Below, piece by piece: positions 1 through 6,687 of a DNA stretch of 64,000 bases; the first letter of the stretch is position 1, and the number at the start of each line of letters is the position of its first letter. Under the pieces are notes generated by a model. It worked only from the letters and a program-made list of their open reading frames with translations, was not told where the DNA came from and made no database searches. Location of the stretch: positions 62,001 through 126,000 of the forward strand of contig CANCPF010000002.1 in the NCBI GenBank assembly GCA_947379975.1, read 5' to 3'. The position numbers were made by a program, and so were the translations under genes. This stretch comes from Methylophilaceae bacterium (GTDB lineage Bacteria > Pseudomonadota > Gammaproteobacteria > Burkholderiales > Methylophilaceae).

Positions 1-518
1 ATTCGGGTCTGCAAAATGCCGATGCCTCTTTTACGACACAAGCGAATATTGTATGTGTGACCATGACCGCTGATTGTTTGCCGGTCTTGTTGTGTGACAA
101 GGCTGGCACAGTTATTTCCGCGGTGCATGCAGGTTGGCGTGGTTTGTGTGATGGTGTGATTGAGGCCGCGGTCAATAAAATGGCTGTTTGCCCAAAGGAT
201 ATTTTAGTCTGGTTAGGTCCGGCAATCGGGCCGCATGCTTTTGAGGTTGGCGATGATGTTAGGCAACAATTCATCCTTAAAGATGCGCAATCTGAGTTGG
301 CGTTCAAGCCGCATGTGGATCATCAATTAAATGCTAAGTGGCTGTGTAATATGTATTTAATCGCGCAACAACGCTTAAATAAATTAGGCGTTACGCTGGT
401 TTACGGCGGAGGTATTAATGAGCATTTTTGCACTTATACCGATGAAATGCGGTTTTTCTCATACCGGCGCGACAGCGTCACAGGACGTATGGCGAGTATG
501 ATTTGGCTAGTGCCTTAA
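1..518 (+). CDS. pgeF: YfiH/PgeF family (polyphenol oxidase / purine nucleoside phosphorylase) protein, 5' truncated by window edge
   Basis: Members of this cytoplasmic family (DUF152, formerly called laccase-domain or polyphenol oxidase) act as purine nucleoside phosphorylases/adenosine deaminases, and E. coli PgeF removes mis-made UDP-MurNAc-L-Ser. The frame is open from base 3 with no stop, so roughly the first third of a protein of about 245 residues lies left of the window. The ATG at 57 sits inside a conserved block (VTMTADCLPVLL) and is not the true start. Visible family blocks in order are TADCLPVLL, HAGWRGL, GPAIGPHAFEVG, CTYTDE and the C-terminal FFSYRRD...GRMASMIWL. Family assignment is firm; which enzymatic activity dominates cannot be read from sequence. 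It converges with the next gene. Confidence 0.9.
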   Translation, partial: SGLQNADASFTTQANIVCVTMTADCLPVLLCDKAGTVISAVHAGWRGLCDGVIEAAVNKMAVCPKDILVWLGPAIGPHAFEVGDDVRQQFILKDAQSELAFKPHVDHQLNAKWLCNMYLIAQQRLNKLGVTLVYGGGINEHFCTYTDEMRFFSYRRDSVTGRMASMIWLVP

Positions 519-558
519 TCTTTTTCTGCTGTTTTAAGCGTTGGTATATTCCAAACAC

Positions 559-1344
559 TTAGCGATAAATCACACTACGCATACTCAAACTTGCCAGATC
601 AAAAGATTCGGTTAAAAACTTCATTTCATCGTCTGTATGTCGTACAGCAGCAACGTATAACAAAGGCAAGTAATGTTCATGGGTAGGTACGGACAACTTT
701 GCAACGTTGACAGCCAGTGATATATTATTCAAGGCATCATCATTGCGAGTTTCTAGCGCAGCTTTTATATAATAGTCAAAACTTAGCGCCCAATCTGTGG
801 GCCCGCTATTTGGGTTTAGCCATCCTAAATTATGCACAATGTTGCCGCTGCCAATAATCATTACGCCTTGTCCACGCAGGGTCGCAAGGTTTTTTGCAAA
901 AGAAAAATGACCGGCAAAATCTAAATCAACATTCAAACTTAGTTGAAACACTGGTACATCTGCTGCTGGAAAAATAGATTGTAATATCGACCAAGCGCCA
1001 TGATCCAAACCCCAATTTTCAGTTTTATTTACTGTGCCTGCCACAAATAAATCACACAGCTGATTCGCAAATTCTGGCGCACCAGGTGCAGCGTATTGCT
1101 GGGCGAATAATTCAGCAGGAAAGCCAGCAAAGTCATGGATGGTTTTGGGAGGATTAGCAATGCAAACCTGAGTGCCATGTGTTTGCCAGTGGGCTGAAAC
1201 ACACAAAATAGCCTTTGGTTTAGGTAAATTTTTGCCTAGTGCTAGCCATGCGTCACGATAAGGATTATCAGTAATCGCATTCATAGGGTTGCCGTGACCG
1301 ATAAATAATGCTGGCATGCGTTCTGTCTTGTTTGAATTGCTCAT
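559..1344 (-). CDS. ygiD: DODA-type extradiol aromatic ring-opening dioxygenase
   Basis: A 261-residue class III extradiol dioxygenase of the LigB/4,5-DOPA dioxygenase family (YgiD in E. coli), a cytoplasmic non-haem metalloenzyme with histidine ligands. Seen: an N-terminal FIGHGNPM block after a short leader, SAHW near residue 50, a central LDHGAWS block and a C-terminal HEHYLPLLYV block, which together supply the metal-binding histidines of the family. Length is normal for the group. The physiological substrate is unknown in most bacteria, so DOPA is a family label and not a claim. It lies alone on the minus strand, converging with the YfiH gene and divergent from the ZIP gene. Confidence 0.88.
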   Translation of the reverse strand: MSNSNKTERMPALFIGHGNPMNAITDNPYRDAWLALGKNLPKPKAILCVSAHWQTHGTQVCIANPPKTIHDFAGFPAELFAQQYAAPGAPEFANQLCDLFVAGTVNKTENWGLDHGAWSILQSIFPAADVPVFQLSLNVDLDFAGHFSFAKNLATLRGQGVMIIGSGNIVHNLGWLNPNSGPTDWALSFDYYIKAALETRNDDALNNISLAVNVAKLSVPTHEHYLPLLYVAAVRHTDDEMKFLTESFDLASLSMRSVIYR

Positions 1345-1403
1345 GGTGTTTATGGTTATTTAAAATTTAGATTGGTTGAAAGTCCGTGCTTAAAGTCTGC
1401 GCT

Positions 1404-1427
1404 AATCTGTAGTTCAATCTGTAGTTT
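1404..1427. repeat. Two-copy 12-bp tandem duplication in spacer
   Basis: AATCTGTAGTTC at 1404-1415 is followed at once by AATCTGTAGTTT at 1416-1427, and then by TAATCTACG, a weaker third match. It lies in the 179-bp spacer between the divergent ygiD-like and ZIP genes. No function is evident; it resembles other short spacer duplications in this window. Confidence 0.6.
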
Positions 1428-1464
1428 TAATCTACGATAAATCGCCTCAATGTGATTGCTCGTT

Positions 1465-1470
1465 TATAAT
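1465..1470 (+). promoter_or_regulatory. Candidate -10 element for the ZIP transporter gene
   Basis: A perfect TATAAT stands 54 bases upstream of the ZIP start codon. No convincing -35 hexamer sits 16-18 bases further upstream, so this is a motif match only. The position would give a transcript starting near 1477 with a leader of about 47 bases. Confidence 0.35.
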
Positions 1471-1523
1471 GCACACTTTATTTTGTAAGTTTAGACTAAT
1501 TAAATGCAATATTTGAGAATTAC

Positions 1524-2444
1524 ATGCTGAGTTTTGCAAATGAAGCCGCGCCATTATCCACGCTAACGTGGATTGTGGTATCAAGCTTTGTCGGCGGATT
1601 GCTGAGCGTTTCTTTAGCTGCGGTATTTGCGCTGAGTGTACGCACCACTTGGGTGCCTATGTTAGTCAGTTATGCGATTGGCGCAATGTTGGGCGCTGTG
1701 TTTTTAGAGATTTTGCCACATGCTTTTAGTATTGCCGGTAATGTGGAAACAGTTTCTGCTACCTTGTTGCTAGGTTTGTTACTATTTTTTATACTAGAAA
1801 AATTAGTCATCTGGCGCCATTGTCATGGCGATCATTGTGAAGTGCATGCCATGCACACTGAAGAAAATTGTCCTCAAGTGGCAAGCGCGCACGGGCCAAT
1901 GGCTGAAGGCGTTAAATACAAAGTGGTGAATGCACCACAACAAGCTTCGGTATTATTAAGTAATAATAGCCATTCACACAGTCATGCGCATGATGGTGGC
2001 CGCAGCGGTTTGATGATTATGATAGGCGATACTTTCCATAATTTTATTGATGGTATTTTGATTGCAGCGGCTTTTACAGCTGATATTAAATTAGGCGCGG
2101 TTACCGCTTTGGCGATTATTGCGCATGAAATTCCACAAGAAGTCGGTGACTTTTTAATTTTATTGCACTCTGGTTATAGTAAAAAGCAGGCATTAATTTT
2201 TAACTTGGTTTCCAGTTTAGCAACATTAGTTGGTGGTTTAATGGCTTATTTCGCCTTGCAATATGTGCAAAGCTGGATCCCAATTATTCTAGGATTAGCT
2301 GCTTCTAGCTTGCTTTACGTGGCCGTTGCAGATTTGATTCCAGGTTTACATAAACGTACAGAATTAAAAGCCACTTTAAGCCAAGTATTACTCATTGGCC
2401 TTGGGGTTAGCACCATCTGGTTCGCCCACAGTGTCCTCGAGTAA
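1524..2444 (+). CDS. ZIP family divalent metal transporter
   Basis: A 306-residue inner-membrane transporter of the ZIP family, which moves Zn2+ or other divalent metals into the cytoplasm. Seen: about eight hydrophobic segments; a long His-rich cytoplasmic loop (residues about 95-160, with HCHGDHCEVHAMH and HSHSHAHD); and the two hallmark metal-site helices, DTFHNFIDG and AHEIPQEVGDF. The second matches the LIV-1/bacterial ZIP signature HEIPxExGD. The predicted start is supported by the hydrophobic N-terminus that follows. Metal specificity cannot be read from the sequence. Its last 57 bases overlap the 3' end of a small convergent membrane-protein gene. Confidence 0.9.
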   Translation: MLSFANEAAPLSTLTWIVVSSFVGGLLSVSLAAVFALSVRTTWVPMLVSYAIGAMLGAVFLEILPHAFSIAGNVETVSATLLLGLLLFFILEKLVIWRHCHGDHCEVHAMHTEENCPQVASAHGPMAEGVKYKVVNAPQQASVLLSNNSHSHSHAHDGGRSGLMIMIGDTFHNFIDGILIAAAFTADIKLGAVTALAIIAHEIPQEVGDFLILLHSGYSKKQALIFNLVSSLATLVGGLMAYFALQYVQSWIPIILGLAASSLLYVAVADLIPGLHKRTELKATLSQVLLIGLGVSTIWFAHSVLE

Positions 2445-2627
2445 AGTTTCGTCATTGAGTTTAGCTGCCTGTTTAAATCTTCGGTGCTTGACACCAAGTA
2501 CCCATAAAAGTATTGCACAAGGTAATAAACCGTAAAATATAAAAGTGAAAATGCCTGCTATTACAGTTTTTTCTGTAGCCGCCATTAATACGGTAACGTA
2601 AAGCCAAGCAATTGCAATAATGTACAT
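2388..2627 (-). CDS. Small two-helix membrane protein, conserved-hypothetical type
   Basis: A 79-residue protein with two hydrophobic segments (residues about 3-18 and 23-44), then a basic stretch (KHRRFKQ) and a polar, acidic tail. The layout resembles small betaproteobacterial inner-membrane proteins of unknown function, which I recall only as a family resemblance. It reads towards the ZIP gene and the two coding 3' ends overlap by 57 bases; the membrane part lies entirely outside the overlap, which argues that it is a real gene. It starts just upstream of divergent rimO. Function unknown. Confidence 0.6.
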   Translation of the reverse strand: MYIIAIAWLYVTVLMAATEKTVIAGIFTFIFYGLLPCAILLWVLGVKHRRFKQAAKLNDETLLEDTVGEPDGANPKANE

Positions 2628-2664
2628 AAGTTAACAATTTAATTATAAAGATTGGTCAATATTG

Positions 2665-4002
2665 ATGAGTATTTCAAATCCAAAAGTCGGCTTCGTTTCA
2701 TTAGGTTGCCCTAAAGCAGGCTCAGACGCAGAACGTATTCTCACCCAATTGCGTGCAGAAGGCTATGAAATTTCCGGTAGTTATGAAGACGCTGATTTAG
2801 TGGTGGTTAACACCTGCGGCTTTATTGATAGCGCCGTTGAAGAGTCGCTTGATGCCATTGGTGAGGCGATTAAAAAGAATGGCAAGGTCATTGTTACTGG
2901 CTGTTTAGGTGCAAAAAAAGGTGTGGTTGAAGCTGCACATCCAAGTGTACTAGCGGTCACTGGCCCGCACGCGTTGGAAGAAGTAATGATTGCCGTACAC
3001 GCAAATTTACCTAAATTGCACGAGCCGTTCATAGACTTAGTGCCACCACAAGGCATACGCTTAACGCCTAGTCATTATGCTTATTTAAAAATTTCAGAAG
3101 GATGTAACCATCGTTGCAGTTTCTGCATTATTCCAAGTATGCGCGGTGATTTAGTGAGTCGCCCGATTGGCGAAGTCATGAACGAAGCTGAAAATTTAGT
3201 CAATGCCGGTGTTTCAGAAATTTTAGTCATATCGCAAGACACTTCGGCTTATGGCGTTGATGTTAAATATCGCCCGGGATTTTGGAATGGTCGCCCAGTT
3301 AGAACACGTATGACTGAGCTTAGTCAGGCCTTGAGTGAATTGGGTGTTTGGGTGCGTTTACATTATGTTTACCCGTACCCGCATGTGGATGAAGTGATCC
3401 CATTAATGGCCGATGGCTTGATCTTGCCTTATTTGGATGTGCCGTTCCAGCATGCTAGCCCACGTATACTTAAAGCCATGAAACGTCCAGCGCATGCTGA
3501 AAATAATCTTGCACGCATTAAAGCTTGGCGTGAAATTTGCCCAGATATTACTGTACGCAGCACATTTATCGCAGGCTTTCCAGGTGAAACTGAAGATGAC
3601 TTTAAAATGCTGTTGGACTTTTTAGAGGAAGCGCAGTTGGATAGAGTGGGCTGCTTTACTTACTCTGCGGTAGATGGGGCAAAAGCCAATGAACTGCCAA
3701 ATCATGTGCCTGAGGAAGTTAAACAAGAGCGATTAGCGCGATTTATGGAAGTGCAAGAGCGTATTAGCGCAGCAAAACTTCAAACTAAAATCGGTACTAT
3801 GCAAACTGTTTTGGTCGATGAAATCAACCAGTTAGAGGATGGTAGTTTTGAGGCGATAGGGCGTACTAAAGCGGATGCGCCTGAGATTGATGGCGTGGTT
3901 TATTTGGATGATGCTGAAGGTCTAAGCCCAGGTGATTTTGTAGAAGTACAAATTACAAAAGCGGATGGTCATGATTTATGGGGTGGTCCACCTAGGGATT
4001 AG
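2665..4002 (+). CDS. rimO: Ribosomal protein S12 methylthiotransferase RimO
   Basis: Radical SAM enzyme that adds a methylthio group to the conserved Asp of ribosomal protein uS12 (D89 in E. coli). Domains in order: the UPF0004 N-terminal domain ([27 protein letters not shown], supplying the three auxiliary cluster cysteines), the radical SAM core with C147-x3-C151-x2-C154 (CNHRCSFC), and a C-terminal TRAM domain for RNA/substrate contact. I chose the ATG at 2665 over the adjoining TTG at 2662; this gives 445 residues, normal for the family. The motif [16 protein letters not shown] is typical of RimO and not of MiaB. It is divergent from the small membrane-protein gene. Confidence 0.96.
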   Translation: MSISNPKVGFVSLGCPKAGSDAERILTQLRAEGYEISGSYEDADLVVVNTCGFIDSAVEESLDAIGEAIKKNGKVIVTGCLGAKKGVVEAAHPSVLAVTGPHALEEVMIAVHANLPKLHEPFIDLVPPQGIRLTPSHYAYLKISEGCNHRCSFCIIPSMRGDLVSRPIGEVMNEAENLVNAGVSEILVISQDTSAYGVDVKYRPGFWNGRPVRTRMTELSQALSELGVWVRLHYVYPYPHVDEVIPLMADGLILPYLDVPFQHASPRILKAMKRPAHAENNLARIKAWREICPDITVRSTFIAGFPGETEDDFKMLLDFLEEAQLDRVGCFTYSAVDGAKANELPNHVPEEVKQERLARFMEVQERISAAKLQTKIGTMQTVLVDEINQLEDGSFEAIGRTKADAPEIDGVVYLDDAEGLSPGDFVEVQITKADGHDLWGGPPRD

Positions 4003-4022
4003 TGCATCAACCTTTTGATGCA
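4003..4022 (+). terminator. Hairpin directly after the rimO stop codon
   Basis: TGCATCAA (4003-4010) and TTGATGCA (4015-4022) form a perfect 8-bp stem with a 4-base loop immediately after the TAG. There is no T-run on either side, so it is a 3'-end hairpin and not a clear intrinsic terminator. Confidence 0.35.
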
Positions 4023-4090
4023 GGGTCTAGCAAAGCCGAGTCTTGATGTTTTAGGGTTTTGGCCGGATTTTAAGTTAGCGTATAGAAAAA

Positions 4091-4432
4091 TTAGCTAAAT
4101 AAATCGGGCAATATCGGTGCGGGTCTTTCGCTATCTGCACGCGCTTCTAAAAAATCATATGTAAGTGGGCAGCGGCTAGGCTTTCTTGCGGCTTTGTTAC
4201 GTTTAGCTGTAGTTGGTACTAAGTCAATAAAAGGGGTTTGGCTAATTCTTATATAACCCGTAGCGGCTAATTTTTGCGTGGTCGCTTCAAAAAAGCTGAG
4301 CGGATTATCAATATTCTGTAAAGTGACTAATGCTTGGTTGGTATTTTTATTTTTACTAACTTTAACGACGTTATACATAACAAACTTATTTGCGGTCTGC
4401 TTGCCGTAAATTTCACCTGTATGAATATTCAC
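4091..4432 (-). CDS. Hypothetical protein, 113 aa
   Basis: I do not recognise this gene. The product is soluble-looking, with no signal peptide or membrane segment. It has a mixed alpha/beta-looking N-terminal 75 residues and a basic stretch (TAKRNKAARKPSR, about residues 75-90) before an acidic, proline-containing tail. It lies between rimO and the TetR gene, on the same strand as TetR and 76 bases beyond its stop, so it could be cotranscribed with it. No gene competes for the interval and codon use looks like its neighbours, which supports a real gene, but nothing identifies a function. Confidence 0.5.
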   Translation of the reverse strand: MNIHTGEIYGKQTANKFVMYNVVKVSKNKNTNQALVTLQNIDNPLSFFEATTQKLAATGYIRISQTPFIDLVPTTAKRNKAARKPSRCPLTYDFLEARADSERPAPILPDLFS

Positions 4433-4508
4433 ATTGGCTTCCTAGTTAGAGTCACTGAGTATATTATCTTTACTATTGGTGATTAACAAGCCATCGCTAG
4501 ATTTATGG

Positions 4509-5126
4509 TTACTTTCTACGCAGATTGATATGCGATTTAATCAAATCTGTCGCTTGAAAGCGGAATCTGCTGCCATCGAAGTCTTTAACCCACATATGTA
4601 ATAAGCCACTGAAGAACAAGTGAGTGTCGACTGCTAGCGCGCGCGGATTGTTTTTGCCAATCAATAATTGCTGAGCTTCAGCTCGTTCATAAGCAAGTTG
4701 AATTTTTTCGGTAATATTTGAACAGTTGTTGAGTATTTGCTGCAATACCGTGGCAAACTCATCAACATATTCGCATTTAATCATCATGATTTCATAAGTC
4801 TGACGCATTTCAATATTTTCATTTAATTCATTGATGGTGTCGCACAGGCTATTCTCAATCTGTGTCAGAGGATCTTCATTGCCTTGCATGGTCAATGTGT
4901 CGTCCATACGATCTATCAGCGGTAGAAAAACTTGCTCACGAATAGCATGAAAAATTTCAGTTTTATTTTTAAAATGCCAATACACCGCACCACGAGTGAC
5001 TTCGGCATGGCTTGCAATATGTTCTAAAGTAGAGCGGCTGACGCCTCGTGCGAGAAATACTGCACGAGCGGCGTCAATAATGCGCCGGCGTGTGAGTTCT
5101 GCATCTTCTTTAGTTTTTCTTACCAT
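4509..5126 (-). CDS. TetR/AcrR family transcriptional repressor of the adjacent RND efflux operon
   Basis: A 205-residue TetR-family regulator. The N-terminal helix-turn-helix domain (residues about 10-57) is of the AcrR/TtgR/MexZ-like kind: TRRRIIDAARAVFLARGV followed by TRGAVYWHFKNKTEIF. The remainder is the helical ligand-binding and dimer domain. It is transcribed away from an RND adaptor-pump-channel operon, and the shared 238-bp spacer carries inverted repeats close to the E. coli AcrR operator. By analogy with AcrR it probably represses that operon and is released by hydrophobic ligands; this is inference from family and position. Confidence 0.9.
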   Translation of the reverse strand: MVRKTKEDAELTRRRIIDAARAVFLARGVSRSTLEHIASHAEVTRGAVYWHFKNKTEIFHAIREQVFLPLIDRMDDTLTMQGNEDPLTQIENSLCDTINELNENIEMRQTYEIMMIKCEYVDEFATVLQQILNNCSNITEKIQLAYERAEAQQLLIGKNNPRALAVDTHLFFSGLLHMWVKDFDGSRFRFQATDLIKSHINLRRK

Positions 5127-5233
5127 GAGCGTTCGCTTAAACTTTTTCGAGTTGTCATTTAATGTTTTCGTTTAGCTTAAATACGTCATCATCAACGTTA
5201 TTCCTGAGATTTATAGACGTATTCATAAAAACC

Positions 5234-5261
5234 TATATACATACATACTTGTTTGTATATA
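5234..5261. promoter_or_regulatory. Candidate AcrR-like operator, upstream half
   Basis: Perfect 7-bp arms TATATAC (5234-5240) and GTATATA (5255-5261) separated by 14 bases that include further ATAC/GTAT half-sites. It lies in the TetR-RND divergent spacer and overlaps the candidate -10 element, a common layout for repression. Confidence 0.5.
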
Positions 5262-5263
5262 AT
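5258..5263 (+). promoter_or_regulatory. Candidate -10 element of the RND efflux operon
   Basis: A perfect TATAAT placed between the two inverted repeats of the TetR-RND spacer, about 100 bases before the adaptor start codon. No clear -35 hexamer is visible at the right spacing. Repressor bound to either dyad would cover it. Confidence 0.4.
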
Positions 5264-5264
5264 A

Positions 5265-5284
5265 TACATACAAATGTGTATGTA
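5265..5284. promoter_or_regulatory. Candidate AcrR-like operator, main dyad
   Basis: TACATACA (5265-5272), AATG, TGTATGTA (5277-5284): perfect 8-bp arms around a 4-base centre. The arms match those of the E. coli acrAB operator (TACATAC...GTATGTA), and the neighbouring regulator is an AcrR-type TetR protein. Binding is inferred from this match and from position. Confidence 0.6.
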
Positions 5285-5364
5285 AGCAAGTGCTGTTCAG
5301 CAAGTTCAACTAAAAAACACTGCAAAATTAGAAACATAGCGTAATTAAAGGCTTGGGGTAATTA

Positions 5365-6600
5365 ATGATGATTAACAGTAATGTGCAACACAAACAAGTA
5401 GAAATATTCTCATCTGCGCCAGTTATGTTCAGCATGAAGCTGACCACTGTTGCGCTCATCGCCAGTTTGGCCTTAATAAGCTGTGGCAAGAAAAGCGACT
5501 CAGCTACACAAAATGGCAAGATGCCTGCAATGCCAGTTAGTGTCATTGAGCTACAAGCTACCAGTGTCCCTGTTAGTGCTGAAACAGTTGCACAAACTGA
5601 AGGCGCTAAAGAAGTGGAGATTCGCCCTCGCGTTGGCGGAATTCTACTTAAAAAGCTTTTTGAAGAAGGCGCGCCAATTAAAGCCGGTCAAGCCATGTTT
5701 TTGATCGATCCGCTGCCATTTCAGATTGCTCTTGCAAATGCGAAAGCACAATTGGCTCAACAAGAAGCACGAGTAGAGCAAACACAACGGGAAGCAGCAC
5801 GTTTGGATGGTTTACTAAGTTCACAGTCTATTAGCAAGCGTGAATCTGATAATGCTAGGTCTGATAATGCTTTAGCGCGTGCATCCCTTGCACAATATGC
5901 CGCTAGTGTACGTGAAGCAGAGCTTAATTTATCTTATACAACAGTCACATCTCCTTTATCAGGCATTGCCGGTAGATTTGAATTTTCTGAAGGTGCTTTA
6001 GTGAACGCAAATACCAGTTTACTCACCAAGGTGATTCAAATTACACCGATTTGGGTGCGATTTAGTTTATCAGATAGTGAAATTGCGCAATTGGGTGGCC
6101 ATTTAACACAGGTGAACGTTAAAGAGGTGCGTCTATTATTGCCTGATGGTCAAGAGTATGCACAGAAAGGTAAGTTGAATTTTGCTGCCAGTGGAATAGA
6201 CCCTCAATTAGGTACCCAGCAATTGCGTGCAACTTTCAACAATGATGATAAGCGTTTGTTGCCAGGACAGTTTGTACGCGTTCGAGTGACTACAGGCCTC
6301 CAAAATGGCGTTTTTGTAGTGCCACAAACTGCGGTAATGACTAACGATCAGGGGCGATTCGTATATGTCGCAAACGATAAGAATGAGGCGGTAGTAACGC
6401 CTATCGTTACGGGTAATTGGGTCGGTAAGAACTGGGTGGTGCTAAGTGGCCTAAAGGCTGGAGAAAAAGTCATCGTGGATAATATTATTAAATTACACCC
6501 AGCCGCTGCGATCGCGCCACATCCATTTGAAACGGCACCATCTGCGCATAAGACCTCTGAGGTTACTAAGAGAGCGGCAAAATTAGCCGTGACTATTTAG
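5365..6600 (+). CDS. RND efflux periplasmic adaptor (AcrA/MexA-like lipoprotein)
   Basis: Membrane fusion protein that links the inner-membrane RND pump to the outer-membrane channel. Seen: a hydrophobic segment ending in a lipobox-like LISC (LALISCGKK), suggesting a lipid-anchored periplasmic protein; a biotinyl-lipoyl half-motif (EIRPRVGGIL); an alpha-helical hairpin (residues about 115-190); the second lipoyl half (YTTVTSPLSGIAGR); and a beta-barrel plus membrane-proximal domain. The start at 5365 has GGGG eight bases upstream but gives a long N-region; an ATG at 5434 would give a more usual lipoprotein signal peptide and is a real alternative. First gene of a three-gene operon. Confidence 0.93.
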   Translation: MMINSNVQHKQVEIFSSAPVMFSMKLTTVALIASLALISCGKKSDSATQNGKMPAMPVSVIELQATSVPVSAETVAQTEGAKEVEIRPRVGGILLKKLFEEGAPIKAGQAMFLIDPLPFQIALANAKAQLAQQEARVEQTQREAARLDGLLSSQSISKRESDNARSDNALARASLAQYAASVREAELNLSYTTVTSPLSGIAGRFEFSEGALVNANTSLLTKVIQITPIWVRFSLSDSEIAQLGGHLTQVNVKEVRLLLPDGQEYAQKGKLNFAASGIDPQLGTQQLRATFNNDDKRLLPGQFVRVRVTTGLQNGVFVVPQTAVMTNDQGRFVYVANDKNEAVVTPIVTGNWVGKNWVVLSGLKAGEKVIVDNIIKLHPAAAIAPHPFETAPSAHKTSEVTKRAAKLAVTI

Positions 6601-6629
6601 GCTTTAGCACCACAAAAGCATACACAAAG

Positions 6630-6655
6630 TAAGCCTTATCAATAAGCCTTATCTA
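6630..6655. repeat. Two-copy 13-bp tandem duplication in the adaptor-pump spacer
   Basis: TAAGCCTTATCAA (6630-6642) is followed by TAAGCCTTATCTA (6643-6655), identical at 12 of 13 positions. It lies in the 87-bp spacer inside the efflux operon. No hairpin or known motif accounts for it. Confidence 0.65.
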
Positions 6656-6687
6656 AAGTAACAAAATAAGCTTAAGCGAGATTCAAC

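Noticed and set aside
3000..4260. The heptapeptide PFIDLVP occurs both in RimO and in the 113-residue hypothetical gene
   Set aside because: The codons differ at most third positions and flanking residues do not match, so it is coincidence and not duplication.
5162..5344. 60-codon open frame in the TetR-RND spacer
   Set aside because: It runs through the operator dyads, has no ribosome-binding site and encodes a low-complexity sequence; the regulatory reading explains the region better.
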